Part shown: positions 1-11,353 of the stretch, in pieces
Layout: every line of letters starts with the position of its first letter
Position numbering within the stretch: the first letter of the stretch is position 1
DNA from: Xanthostigma xanthostigma
Taxonomy: Eukaryota > Arthropoda > Insecta > Raphidioptera > Raphidiidae
Direction: 5' to 3'
Assembly (NCBI GenBank): GCA_963575645.1
Contig: OY754469.1
Coordinates: 37,468,753-37,532,752, forward strand
DNA: 64,000 nt
Notes under the pieces: generated by a model
The model's database searches: none
Told to the model about the DNA's origin: nothing
What the model saw: the letters and a program-made list of their open reading frames with translations, nothing else
Position numbers and translations under genes: made by a program

Positions 1-283
1 ATAATCTTTGCCCTACATACGCTTGCTTTAAAATTTAACCTTTTGCGACAGTTACGGTCCCCTAATTTAACGCTTTTTGACAGACATAGAGATGGTTCTC
101 CTTAACCTCCTACCCTCCATACTCTGAACAGAACACACACTATGTCGCCGTGTTTGTTTGTGGGAATGTGCAGGGTAGCCAACTCCTAAAACTCTTTCCC
201 CCTAACCACAAGTTGAAATATCCCCAAAAATCTCAATAAAAAAATAATCGTTTTACTTTGATTTTTTTTTTATTTCTAATTTA
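1..283. other. AT-rich stretch, nothing recognised
   Basis: No reading frame, RNA or repeat boundary can be supported here. The sequence is AT-rich with short homopolymer runs and leads into the palindrome that starts at 289. Confidence 0.5.
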
Positions 284-288
284 TAGAG

Positions 289-469
289 ACCGAGCGCGGC
301 CTATCATTACGATAGACCGCGCTCGGTAATGGTATAATAAAATATATCGTCGTCAAAGGGGCAAACTTTGTTGCAGATGAGTTAACAATAAAAAAATATT
401 GTTCTACAATTACAATAATCGAAATTCATTGTTAACTCATCTTCAACAAAGTTTGCTGCTTTGACGGCG
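289..469. repeat. Two adjacent hairpins, foldback (MITE-like) element
   Basis: The first hairpin pairs 289-305 with 311-327 (17 bp, one mismatch, 5-nt loop) and begins ACCGAGCGCGG. The second pairs 348-389 with 428-469 (about 40 bp, few mismatches) around an AT-rich loop. The motif GAGACCGAGCGC recurs directly after the second hairpin at 487-498, so both hairpins may belong to one foldback element bounded by that motif. No coding sequence is seen. Confidence 0.6.
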
Positions 470-790
470 GTATTCTGCTATTGAAGGAGACCGAGCGCCA
501 CATGATGTTATTATAATATTATATTATAGTTACTACTTAGTAAACAGATATGTAACAATGAATCGGTTTTGTAATTCAGCTAATGTCCGATAGAAAAATT
601 TTAAGCTTTTTTGTGTCCCTAAAATTAGCTCTAAAAAAATCCCATTCTACATTTTATCCCCCCAAATTTAGGGGGAAAACTCCCAAGTTGGCAACGCTGA
701 GAATGTGTTTGAGTGCTACAGTTGCACAAATATTAAAGAAAAATGTTCCCCTCAGCGACCAAAGAAAATAAAAAAGCAGAAATATTTTAT

Positions 791-1256
791 TGTAACGGAA
801 CTGACAAACTGTTCTTTGTTGGTGGTAAAAATATTTATTTACAAAAACAAAGTAAATAGTACTTCTCTACAATAATGAAACAATCAACTAAAATAAATAA
901 CGGAAAAACAAAAGAATTCTAAGCAACAATAACAACATTAAACTACTATGTACACAGAATATTTATACTAGGTTCTCTATTTTATCTTGTAACGGTTATC
1001 TATGTCGTTCAAACACTGTTCACTGTCACTGATACTGACTGACTGACTTCCGTTTGTTACTGCACCGCTTATATAGCCCTTCAGTTCAATTCTAGAACAT
1101 TTAGAGGCTTCGGCATTCTTCTACGCGTTTTAGATAACAATGTGCGTAACAATACGCGTATTAATTTCCATTCGGTTTCGACAACAATGCACTATTGTTG
1201 TCTACGCGGCTCCGAGAACAATGCACTGCCCCCGCCACCAGAGTCGTCTCGTTACA
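791..1256 (-). mobile_element. Solo LTR of an LTR retrotransposon (family 1)
   Basis: The 466-bp block starts TGTAACG and ends CGTTACA when read on the minus strand, the TG...CA form of an LTR. It is flanked by a 4-bp direct repeat TTAT (787-790 and 1257-1260), as expected from integrase. On the minus strand a TATA box (CTATATAA, 1069-1076) is followed about 30 bases later by a run of TCAGT initiator motifs (about 1035-1049), the arthropod core-promoter layout. A polyadenylation hexamer AATAAA lies further on (near 836-841). No gag-pol sequence adjoins, so this is a solo LTR left by LTR-LTR recombination. It resembles, but is not the same family as, the LTRs at 27981 and 29723. The 4-bp target duplication fits Ty3/gypsy-type elements; the family is inferred only. 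Confidence 0.75.
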
Positions 1257-1677
1257 TTATTATTACGGGTAATATTGTGTTTGTGTCTTTAAAAAGGTAA
1301 GTTTTCACTTTTCAGCATTGGTATGTTCCACTGTATGTTATATACACAGTGACATAGCTAGCATGTGTTCAGATTGGCTACTGACTAGGTCAGTATTCAT
1401 ATTTATGTAAATGTACTGTGAATACAGATGCTATTGCCAACCCTACAAGAGTTGTAGGTAGATATTTATGAAGGGTTCTTTTGGAAAATATACTCGCGTC
1501 AGATTGTGTACAACACAACATATTGTTGGTCTGATTGTAGATGATTCTACGTTGTAACTATTTTTACTTTCCCATAGGAGTAGATTGATAGACAGTTTAT
1601 TACTGCCAAACGTATTTTCAACACCATCGATTTTCATTTGATTTTACTAGCGTTTTTTCCAATTTTTCCTCATGCAT

Positions 1678-1968
1678 AATTTTAATTTTGACTATAATTT
1701 TAATTTTTTTGATATTTTCTAAGTCAATAATGTACAATTTATTGTTAGTTTGTTGTAAAGTCATTGGTTTTCGAGATATTCGCAGTTAAAGATAGATAGA
1801 CATGTACTTTTTATTTGTATTATTATTAATAATATTCATTTTTACAATTTTGTCTTAAAAAAACTTCGAATATCTCGAAAACCAATGACTTTACAACAAA
1901 CTAACAAGTGTACATTATTGACTTAGAAAATATCAAAAAAATTAAAATTATAGTCAGAATTAAAATTT
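1678..1968. repeat. Long palindromic (foldback) element
   Basis: Arms 1678-1789 and 1867-1968 are inverted copies. Both contain the runs AGTCAATAATGTAC and CATTGGTTTTCGAGATATTCG, read in opposite directions. They surround an approximately 77-bp AT-rich loop. No transposase frame is present. It is best described as a non-autonomous foldback element. Confidence 0.75.
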
Positions 1969-2307
1969 AGACAGCGGCGTAACATTTAGAAGGGGTACAA
2001 GCATTACTTACTCCTGCCGTACACCACTGGTAGAGCGTACTGAACTAATTTTTTTATTGTTAGGTGCATTTTATGATATTTAACAAGTGTGCCGATTTGA
2101 GTAAAATTATACGGTGTATTAAAAAAATTATGGACATTAATAATTTTTCAGTTTTCAACTTCAACACCCCGTATTTCGGAAACGAGTAACATTTTATCTA
2201 AGCATATTTCGCTTAATCGTTTTATTTTGAATTGGAGAATCTGCGGTTGTTCTATGTCCCATTCTTAATGGGACACCCTGTATATAATAGTGTATTTGCT
2301 GATATTG

Positions 2308-3715
2308 CATTGTAGCTTTAGTATGTGAATTTAAGTTTGTTTTTGGACGAAATAAAAAAATTAACCCCTTTCAATGCATCTCTTAAAATAATATCTCTTT
2401 CCTCAATTGCAACATTATTATATTATATCAATCCGACATCTACACCAAATGAGTGCAACAAGGAAGGCACAAGCAAAATGACTAGCGCGCATATATTTAA
2501 TATCCTCTATATTGCTAGCAAAGATCGGGAGAAAGACTTAAACACTACGGTGCAGACATTTATATGTCTGTCCCACGTATTATACTCTGATTCTTATGCG
2601 CATGTCCGTGAATGGATGCGTGTCAGTTGCAGCGTCAGTTTGCACATAGAACTAAGCTGTGAAAAGGCGGTGGCTTGCTCTACTAATTGCCCCACTACAG
2701 ACGCAACACTTGCGCTCAACGGGTTAAGTAAAAAGAAAGAGATAGAAAACCGTCATTTGCTGTCTCACTTCATGAGTCACTCTTCCACTTACGGCCACTA
2801 GCAATATAGAAGTTATTAAATATGTGCTAGCGCAAAAAAGAATACAAAAACTTATAGATATAACTTCTTTATGAACAAAAGTCAGCTCTGACGCGCAAAG
2901 CGATAATAAAGCACATATCACCAAATTAGCGGTATGTGCAATTATGGCCTTTTAAATTAATTTACGTGGTTTTTAAGCATGAAAAGAGGACAAAGCAATC
3001 ACTCTTAATATTCTCAATTCTCTTATACATTCTATTTATGTTGCATTGTGAATTTAATTTCTGAACATGCGATATAATATTATACAAAATCGACTGTCAA
3101 CAAAAACTTGTGTTTTTATATTTAAATTAGCAGTTATATTATTTCGTGCCGTCGTTGGTTTTACGAGTCGTAAAAACAAAATATTCACTAAAGCTGTGAA
3201 TAATGAAATGCTGTAATTATATAGTGTTTTTTTTTTTTTATTTCATACAACTAGAAAAAAGCATATAGTATAAACGAAACGTTTCGTTTATTAGTGTATT
3301 TGCCATAAGGCACTTACACTATTGGCGTCGGTCGGATGGTGGGACCTAGGGGTCGGACCAAAATTTCTCGACGTTTCATTGCCTCCTAAACACTTTGACA
3401 CCATTTTTGGAAATGTCTTTTTATATATGTATATATTTCTCAGAATCGTTTCAAAATTGAAATTTAACCCATTATAGTAAAGATAAAAACGTGCTGCCAA
3501 AATTTTATAAAAATCGGCTCGACAGAACCGGACTTAAAAATTTTATGAAAACGTTAGTTTGTAGATATGGATTTACTTAGTGAAGGGTGAATTTAATTTG
3601 GTGTATTGATAGTAATATTGAAATAAAAATATTATTTTAAGGGATGTATTAAGGGGTTAATTTTTTTATTTTGTTCAAAAACAAAAGAATTAAGTTCACA
3701 TAATAAAGCCACACG
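2308..3715. mobile_element. 1.4-kb element with imperfect terminal inverted repeats
   Basis: The left end (about 2308-2450) and right end (about 3570-3715) are inverted, imperfect copies. Shared blocks include TATGTGAAYTTAA, ATAAAAAAATTAACCCC and CTTAAAATAATAT. A 158-codon frame at 2325-2801 starts inside the left inverted repeat, has no recognisable domain and is treated as chance. The superfamily cannot be assigned because no target duplication is clear. The right arm is followed by a 240-bp stretch with nothing recognisable. Confidence 0.5.
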
Positions 3716-3957
3716 GTCTGTATTACCAATAATACACTAGTGACAGCAGAGTTTCGCACTGTGACCCGAGTTTTTTTATAGATCGTGATAATAGATTGTA
3801 TATCTAGTGCCGTAATGAGCTATATTACGGTGAGTTGTGACATAATTAAACCGAGGTCAGCGAGTTTAAACAGTCACACGAGCCGTAATAAGCATGAGAT
3901 ATATGTTATTTTTTTAAATCTAAAATACGATATGCATCGAGTAATCCAATTTCAGGC

Positions 3958-4285
3958 GGTAAGGACCTCTTCTTCCAGCCTTGGAAATCTGCTGGCCGAC
4001 AGATTGCTCTGAGCAAGAACCAATCAGGAAACAGTATCTTGTCACGAGGGCGACATGAATAAACGCCTACAAACCAACATGGCGTCATTCTGCTCAGAGT
4101 CAGACAACAGACACGTCTTGCTCTGTGTTTATATTTGAACTGTCACTGCGCGCGCAAAAGATCTATTCACAAAACAAGCTTGAAAAGACGTCTCGTGTGA
4201 AGCGAGCCTTTAAAAGCAATCAAGGAAACCAGCGTTAGAAAACTAATAGCCTTTAACAAGGAATCTAGCAGCAAATCCAGCCTCG
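3958..4285 (+). repeat. Dispersed repeat, copy 1
   Basis: This stretch aligns with 22060-22312 in the same orientation. Shared blocks include GGAAACAGTATCTTGTCACG, TTTATATTTGAACTGTCACT, CTCGTGTGAAGCGAGC and AAGGAATCTAGC. The copies differ by many substitutions and short gaps, so the family is old. I see no coding sequence or diagnostic ends. The CTCGTG...GCGAGC block forms a short hairpin in both copies. Confidence 0.6.
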
Positions 4286-4725
4286 TGAGCAGCGGTCTTT
4301 AATATTTTGCTATTCTCTTACCTTAGTAAGTTTGAAAATCCCTTCAGACTTTTAGAGTGATATTTTCACTTACCTGAAATGAAAAAAATATTATAGTTAG
4401 TAAAATAATAAAATAAACTGTGTACAATGTACAACACATTTTTTTGTACAATTTCCATTTCGAAATATCATTTCTCTACGCATATTACTCAAAACTGAGC
4501 TTGAGAAATAATCTTTTTCTATGTAGATCAAACGTTTGTTTTTATGTGAGTACAATCTGTGAAGCCGTAAGCTCGACAATAAGAAGCGTAGCCTAAGAAC
4601 CGTAAATTATTATTATGTTTAAAATTAGATTCCTTTACAATCAGCGAAACTTTTTTTTGTTTTTGATTATTTAGGAACCTAAGAACCGAGAAAAATTAAT
4701 AAAAAAATAGTGTACCACTGCTTAC
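4286..4725. other. AT-rich stretch, nothing recognised
   Basis: Short frames only. The phrases AACCTAAGAACCG and CCTAAGAACCGTAAA (4592-4690) recur locally as a weak direct repeat. No other structure is evident. Confidence 0.4.
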
Positions 4726-5450
4726 CTGTGTAACCCGCACGAATAAACCGTGCGAAGCCGGTTGCATTCACAAAAATTTCACGGCAAAAAAAATTGTTGA
4801 TAGATAGTGACGCTCATATAGAATCGGTTGTAAAGGGGTTAAAGATTTAAAAATTATATTACATCAACAAAAATAAATTTCCGCGGGAAAAGCTATAAAA
4901 CGTTTTTTGATCCCAATAGAGTGCGAAGCCGCGAGTAGCGGTTAGTTACAACTAAATCTCAATATGCATATAAAAGGAAACCGTTACTGACTGATTGATC
5001 TCTCAACGCACAGCTCAAACCACCGGATGGATTGGGCTGAAATTTGGCACACGGATAATTATGATAAGCATTCGCTAAGGCAAGATTTTTGAAAATTCAA
5101 CTCCTAAAAGGGTGTAACGGGGGTTCAAAATTTTCATGGACAATTAATCATATAAGATATCTATCAAATCGAAAATGCGAAGGATTACTCCTGTCAACAA
5201 ATAAATAAACACGTGTTTCATGCTTTTTCAAAAACAACCCCTTCAGAGGGTGAAAAGAGGTAAATAGTCTAAAAGTCAACATGGGTGTCATTTTCAAGGT
5301 TTGTCAGGACGTTGATCAGGTGAATGTCATCAATTTTGAAATTTATTAGAGGGGTCTACGTCGAGACAGGAGTTAACTACGCCAAATATTGGGAATGCAT
5401 CCGTGTTTCGTCTCAATCGCGTGCAGAGCCGCGGGCAACGGCTAGTTAGT
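4726..5450 (-). repeat. Relic of a common interspersed repeat (GC-rich terminus)
   Basis: The segment carries three variants of a short GC-rich terminus (around 4735, 4918 and 5406-5447). The last one, ending GCCGCGGGCAACGGCTAGTT, is the inverted counterpart of 6351-6395. The body includes the phrase TGGGCTGAAATTTGGCACACGG, which I recognise as typical of degenerate insect interspersed repeats. No frame survives. The parent element is not identified. Confidence 0.5.
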
Positions 5451-6164
5451 GTATATAGAATTTTAAGTGGCAGTGTTTATTTCACATACCTAATACTATT
5501 ATCAAAGAAACAGCTCTAAACGTCGTCTCTGTACAAACCTTGTTTACTCTTTGCGCATCGGAATATATATACGATTTTGTCCGTATGTTACAATAGACAG
5601 TCATTTTCTGTTTCAATTTTAGATAAGGTCCATTTAAGTTTTCTTCTCGATTTAAGCTAAAAGCAAATCGTTCCCCAGACAAAAACATTGCACAGAGGTT
5701 TGGCCATATATATGCATAGTACAATTTCATATTTGTGTTTAAAATAGTTAGGTACTAACCGCCGTTACTCGGAAATGACAAATGAAAAACTTATTTTTGA
5801 AGTGAAACTTTTTAGGCGCTCTGGGCGCGGGAGTAAATTTGCGTGGATCAGACGAAAATTGAAGAGGGCCATGGTTAACCGAAATGGTCGAAACGTCGTA
5901 AAGTTTGTTGTTATTAATAAATGGATAGTGAGACCAATCGTTTGTTTTTTTTTTACTGAAAATCGAAACGCTTTTTTCTCGAAAACAACTTCTAACAAAT
6001 TGAATAAAATTTACTAAAAATATATTTTGGAAAGTAAAAAATCGATTTGATATGCCTGAGAAAAATCGTTTTTTTGTGAAAAAACATTCTTTTGACGTTT
6101 TAAAATAGGGCTATCAGTATCGCAATGACTATTCAATATTTAAATAATAATAAATATAAAGATC
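5451..6164. other. Open frames on both strands, no recognised product
   Basis: The stretch 5765-6017 is open on both strands (about 77-80 codons each). The plus-strand peptide is rich in K and R and has no domain I recognise. The base composition is less AT-rich than the surroundings, which may only mean a repeat relic. I do not call a gene. Confidence 0.3.
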
Positions 6165-6310
6165 AGTTCTGAAGAAGGTTCAAATCCGGAATGAAACGTT
6201 AATGTATTAATTATATTTTTTTGTTAATATATTGTCTGAAAAATTGGTCGATAATTTTATTTATTGAAGAGTTCTAATCAGATGTTAATCAAAGATTTGA
6301 ATATAAAGTA
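6165..6310 (+). repeat. Penelope-type terminal relic with hammerhead-like motif
   Basis: CTGAAGA (6169-6175) is followed 17 bases later by GAAACG (6193-6198), and then by the terminal block AATATATTGTCTGAAAAATTGG...GAAGAGTTCTAATCAGA...GTTAATCAAAGATTTGAA. The same terminal block recurs at 26185-26250, 31165-31215 (minus strand), 32940-33033 and partly at 48536-48580. The CTGAAGA/GAAACG pair is the same arrangement as in the inverted arms of the Penelope element at 36.6-39.9 kb. The sequence is thus a 3'-terminal fragment of a different Penelope-like family (inferred). Confidence 0.5.
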
Positions 6311-6350
6311 TGTGTTTTAACTAATATTTAAATAATAATAAATATAAGAT

Positions 6351-6830
6351 ACTAGCTGTAATCCGCGGCTCCGCACGCGATTGAGACGAAACGGGACAGC
6401 AACAGTATAGTAGAGCCGTACCACTTTAAAGAACAATGTTTATATACTTTGATGTTTTCGCCAGCAGTTTTTGCGTGCTATATGTATATATATTACGTGT
6501 GAATTTTAAAATCATCCCCTATTTTACCCTCTTGAGGGATGGTTTTGCAGAAACGCTGAAATACGTAATCCTTTATTTCTTACCAAAAGCCTAAATATGA
6601 ATGTTCATATCCCTAGCTCGAGAAATAATAGGTTCCCCATAGAACCTTTTATCCCTTATATTACTCTCTTCAGGTAATTCTTGAGACAAAAGGTACCCTA
6701 TGTCCTTCCTCGGGATTCAATTTATCTCCTTACCAAATTTTATCGAAATCTGTTCAGCGGTTTACGCGTGAAAGCGTAACAAACAAACTCACATTTGCAT
6801 GTGCACTAGGGGGTAAACTGATCTAATCCT
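6351..6830 (+). repeat. Relic of the same interspersed repeat as 4726-5450, opposite orientation
   Basis: It opens CTAGCTGTAATCCGCGGCTC and continues GCACGCGATTGAGACGAAAC, the reverse complement of 5404-5447. It ends with the phrase TCAGCGGTTTACGCGTGAAA followed by AACAAACAAACTCACATTTGCAT, a familiar tail of insect interspersed repeats. No coding sequence remains. Confidence 0.5.
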
Positions 6831-8069
6831 AGAAATGACAAAATTTTTAACTAGTACTAAGAAGTTTCACTTCTATCGCGCAAGAATCTGACGCATATTT
6901 TTTATGAATATTTAAAAATAGTATTTTTTGCACACTCCCTTTAAAATAGATCCTTTTTTTATAAAACCAAGAAAAAAGAAAAGTAAAAACACTCAACTGT
7001 TTTTTGCCGGCATTAGCAAAAAGAAATGTACATAGTTTGGCTTTTTATTACAACAAGACGATATTAACACGTTACTGTTCTGAATAATAAAACGTAATTA
7101 AGGTTTCATTTTTTCTTTTAAACAAGTGGAAGAAGTAAGTGAAAAACTTTTAAATTACTAGTTCTACACTGCAATGAAAAACTCTAAACTTTTTTTTCTT
7201 ATCGACGCCACGTCTCAATTCTATATTTTAATTGTACACTGTGTACACGAATGCTCGACTTCAACAAAATTCTGATATAGTATTTACATCGATTTATATT
7301 ATTTATAAATACCGCGCCTATATAAACAGTAAATTGAGTGTTGGTGGTTGATCAGGTTCTTTTAAATTAGTGAAACTCTTAAATTTGATTTAATAATGAT
7401 TTATTTACACCACCGTCAACGTATGCCAGCATTACACTGGCATAGTCACCTCCTGTCCTCTTGTCCACTACCTGCTTCTCTTCCTTCCAAATGTCAATTT
7501 GAAATGCAAACCCATGCGCATTTAACTAGACCACTTAAGTAAGTGTTATAGTGGAATACTACGTTTGCAGTTTACATTGCAACTGATATACGTAACTTAA
7601 CCTACGTACTGTATAGTGTAAACTCGACATAACGACAAACTTCTTAAAACGTCGAAATTACCATTAACTCTAGTTGGTTTATCTTGTTGCTCATACAATG
7701 ATACACTCTAAATTACGACATACCCACACTAAATAACGACAACAATACGTCATCATTAAGCAATAAACAGTACTTGTTTCTTATTTTGTTGTATTGTTGT
7801 CGGAATCATGCGTACCGAAGATTCTAAGAAATCCGTTCTTTTGTTTGTTGGGATTATCTTTTATATGTTTAGGTCAGCTGCTTATCGATAAGGTATCATA
7901 TTCTCTTAGTTAACCAGTGCCCACAAACTTGCAAAATGTGAACATGGCGAGTAAAAAAAATCTTTGTGTATTACAAATATTAATGAATTATTTCTTCTGT
8001 CCATTTAACGACAACTCTCAATAACGCCTCAAAGTGCATAGTCCCTTGAGTGTCGCTATATTGAGTACA
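6831..8069. other. AT-rich stretch with degenerate ACGAC-type repeats
   Basis: No gene is seen. Between about 7612 and 8069, variants of TCGACATAACGAC, AATAACGACAA and TTAACGACAACTC recur on both sides of the stretch. These resemble the ends of pogo/Tc1-type non-autonomous elements, but I cannot place exact termini. Confidence 0.3.
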
Positions 8070-8340
8070 GGGGCCATTCAAGTATTATACGTAAAAACCA
8101 AAGGCAGGGAGGGGGTCTTTTCTTAGCTTATTTTTGATTACATGGGGGACTAGATGATGATGACGTCAGCAATATTTATTTGTAACAATAAAGAAACTTG
8201 AACAGATTAAAGAATATACCTATACCAATGTTTACGTAAGTATAGGGGGGATGGTTAAGAGATTTGCTTACTTTTGCTGACAAAGGGGAGGGGCATAAAA
8301 AATTACTAAAATTCTACTTACGTAATACTTGAATGGCCCC
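8070..8340. mobile_element. MITE with GGGGCCATTCAAGTATTAYGTAA ends
   Basis: The element is 271 bp. The left end (8070-8094) and right end (8318-8340) are inverted copies that begin GGGGCCATTCAAGTATTA and continue into ACGTAA. There is no open frame. The sharp ends and short length indicate a non-autonomous DNA transposon. The target duplication is not obvious, so the superfamily stays open. Confidence 0.75.
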
Positions 8341-8354
8341 TTAAACTGTATATA

Positions 8355-8620
8355 TAAACATTAAAAATTCACTGTACATACATTTTTTATCAACACACAC
8401 TTTTCCTATTGTATAGTACTTTGACAGTTTGACGTAGTTGACACTGCCTCTGTTGAATCATTTCCCTTTTAACGTCACAGAAAATTTCAAACAGATACGT
8501 CGCTAAGAAAGTTCTTCTTAGCAACGTATCTGTTTGAAATTCAACTGCGTCAAACTGTCAAAGTACTATATAATAGAAAAAGTGTGTGTTGATAAATAAT
8601 TTATGTACAGTGAATGTTTA
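8355..8620. repeat. Nested foldback element
   Basis: Outer arms 8355-8437 and about 8549-8620 are inverted copies (shared blocks include AGTACTTTGACAGTTTGACG and ATCAACACACACTTTTCC). Inside lies a second stem, about 27 bp with one mismatch (8485-8511 with 8516-8542), containing AAACAGATACGT. The whole can fold into one long interrupted hairpin. It begins 14 bases after the previous element. Confidence 0.75.
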
Positions 8621-8740
8621 ATGTTCAAAAAATGTCTAAAGACTTTTCTGTACAAAATTTTTTTTCAGTATTACATTGTACTGTCCGTTATATTATGAGA
8701 TCGATATGGGACACGCTATATCTATATTTAATAGCTAGTA

Positions 8741-8963
8741 CAGTACAGTCTCACTAATCCGACACTTCAGTAGTCCGGTACGTCCAATAATCCGCCATCC
8801 TCCGCTCACGCCTCTCTCACCCCTCCATAATGTTATCTTTTTATGAAATGCTTTATCTTAGTTACATGTTATGAATTTTTCTATACAATCCAATAATCCG
8901 AACATTCCAATATTCCGGCACCACCTTGTTTTTATTAGTGCCGGATAAAGTGAGACTCTACTG
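8741..8963. mobile_element. pogo/Tigger-like MITE
   Basis: The 223-bp element begins CAGTACAGTCTCACTAATCC and its other end, reversed, begins CAGTAGAGTCTCACTTTATCC. It is flanked by TA on both sides (8739-8740, 8964-8965). TIRs of the form CAGT.GA.TCTC.CTTATCCG with TA duplications are characteristic of the pogo group of Tc1/mariner elements. The interior has further ATCCG/TCCGG repeats and no coding sequence. Confidence 0.75.
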
Positions 8964-8965
8964 TA

Positions 8966-9774
8966 ATTGATAACGAACGAATGGAACACGTATTTTTTCA
9001 AAACATTTTTTTCTGAATAAAAAGAAGCTGATATTTAAAAGTCCTCCAATAAATTATTCAGTTTTCCATATTCACGCGGTAAAATGATATTACCTCATAC
9101 TATAAGACTATTTAGACAGTGCGTTATTATGTGACGATGGAGGTAAGCACGGTCTTAAACGAAGGGAGTCGCGGTCGGAAATGAATAAAGCATATAACAA
9201 AATGTGTAAAGCCGGCATTTGAGAGGTTTCATTACCCTATAAAAAATATTTACGGATAGAGCGGTTTGCTATTATAATATAAAGAACGCGAAAAAGTGAA
9301 TAAAGCATACCTGTCATATATATACAATGTGTCGCTTATTATTTGAGACATTGGAAATTGGCAGTTAAAAATTAAAATCAAACACTTGCAAATATTGAAT
9401 TTGCTGTATTTATTTATCAACTTTTCTGTGCATTGGAGAGTTACTGTATAATGAATTCGAAAGAAAATAGAAATAAAAAATTAAAACTCGTTGGCGCTCG
9501 TTTCAAACATAAAATCACAGGTTCTACACGACACTAGGTATACAATCTGCTATTATGTATCTAGAACATAATGAATTATATTCACGACGAGTAAGTGACA
9601 TTATGTTATAACGAGCTCAGCGAGTTTAATATAATTAAGATATTAAGTATATTTTCTGCACGTACTCTGCATAAAGCTACTGCTTTTAAGTCGATTTTCA
9701 ACATAATTTTATGGCACTGCGTTAATTATAAAATGAAAAAAAAAACACTATATTGTGATAGCAGAGTTAGGGAG
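8966..9774. other. AT-rich stretch, nothing recognised
   Basis: No frame above background, no repeat with clear ends, and no RNA gene is seen. Confidence 0.4.
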
Positions 9775-10480
9775 AACCTTGTATCTAAGGTAGATACCTA
9801 TCTTAGGTAGGTACTACTTTTTAAAAGTATCTATATAGGATGACCGGTAATTGCTCGTATCCCTCTCGCGAGAAGAAACAATGACTAATTTGGAATGATT
9901 TACCTTCATCACTTGGGGTTCGGAAATGCGTCATTTTTTTTTATTATAATTACACTTCTGTGAATTTTTTTTTATTTCTTTTTTTATTTATTGTAAGTTT
10001 TAACACTCAACATAAAATCAAACAGTAAATTTTATAGCTTTAGGAAGGTTGGCTAATTAGTAAGCTATCAGATCATGGAAAAATTCAGACCAAAAAAGGA
10101 GAATATTTTTTTTTTATTTTTAACTCTCAAAATTCCAATTTTTCTAAAAAGAAAACCGTAGTAGATTTTCTCAAAAACGACGCATTTCCGACCCCCAACT
10201 GATAGAGGTTAAATAATTTCAAAATACTCATAGTATTTTCTCCCGAGAGGAATACGAGCAATTACCGGTCACTCTGTATATCCGAAAAAGAAGGCACTTC
10301 TCAAAAGTATCTGCTTTTAAAACGTATCTAAGATAGGTACTATCAAAAATATCTAAACCAGTTTTAAACTATAAAGTATCTTTTTCAGAAATACTTTCAT
10401 ACCTACAACGTATCTTGTATCTAATAATCTAGTATCTTTTTAAAGAATTGATTGTTTAGTATCTTGTATATCTAATTAAG
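9775..10480. repeat. GTATCT/AGATAC-rich block interrupted by a TIR element
   Basis: Both sides of the element at 9837-10276 are dense in GTATCT or its complement: GTATCTAAGGTAGATACC and CTATCTTAGGTAGGTAC on the left, and ACGTATCTAAGATAGGTAC plus further GTATCT copies to 10466 on the right. The two sides read as one older hexamer-rich block that the element split. Confidence 0.5.
9837..10276. mobile_element. MITE with TGACCGGTAATTGCTCGTAT ends
   Basis: The terminal repeats 9841-9868 and 10245-10272 match with one mismatch in the core block TGACCGGTAATTGCTCGTAT followed by YCCTCTCG. A second inverted pair lies inside (GGAAATGCGTC at about 9920 against GACGCATTTCC at about 10178). TATA-like bases flank both ends. 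There is no transposase frame. Confidence 0.7.
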
Positions 10481-11353
10481 TTTTTGAAATATCTCCTGCA
10501 GCTCTGTGTGACAGAATAGTACAAGGAACAAAGATACTGAACCGGCTGATATAAGAAATTGGGAGCTAGTACAATAATCCCTAGAGGCTTCAGTGCTTCC
10601 GGCGACAGGACGACTCCCAAAGCAAAAAAATATATAACCAGCCAAATAAATCTTGTTAGAGTGAAAAACACCGATTCTGACCTTAAAGAAAACCACGACG
10701 CCCGCGCCGGTTCATATAAATGTGTCGGAGAACATAAAAAGGAATCTTTTAATATCTTATAAATAAAAGTGGTTCTCTATAATATGCAATAGGAAAAATA
10801 GATGCCTATTTTTAACTCGGAAAATGTGTCGTTCTCATCCCTTCAACGATTTAAGTTGTTCGAAAGATCCTACAGCGCTTGCAGGAATAAAAAAAAAAGG
10901 ACATGTCATCCAAATTATTGTTTTTCACATTGCTTCTTTGTTCACCAACAACTAGGGTTATTTGGGCTTAGTCTCAATTCATACTTTCAATTTATCATTA
11001 CCATTCCAACTCCACAAAAAATGGAACTACTTTAGGTAAAAATTCACGTTTCAAAATTTTACATTTTCAAAAAACATATTTTTGGAAAAAATCTGTTCGT
11101 CTGTTTGAATAAACCACATTAATAACGAGTTACGTTACTATCGTAGAGAAATTTAGTTTGTTCATGAGTAACGTGAATTGGCAGTAGGCGGAATGAAGAT
11201 TTACGTACACATTATCACTTTCAAATCTCACACACTCTTAACGTTTCAATTGCTTCCTTCGCATCAATGCTCATATGGTACGTCTTGTGGCTCTTAAGTC
11301 TTAACCGGGAAAGTGTTAAACTATACTTTTCTCTTTGGAAGTTGCACCAAAAA
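10481..11353. other. AT-rich stretch, nothing recognised
   Basis: Overlapping open frames at 10456-10762 run on both strands but show no domain. Two short hydrophobic stretches on the minus strand could be membrane segments by chance. The left border of the tandem array follows. Confidence 0.35.

Noticed and set aside
2325..2801. 158-codon open frame as a host gene
   Set aside because: It begins inside a terminal inverted repeat, has no recognisable domain, and its amino-acid make-up is that of random translation.
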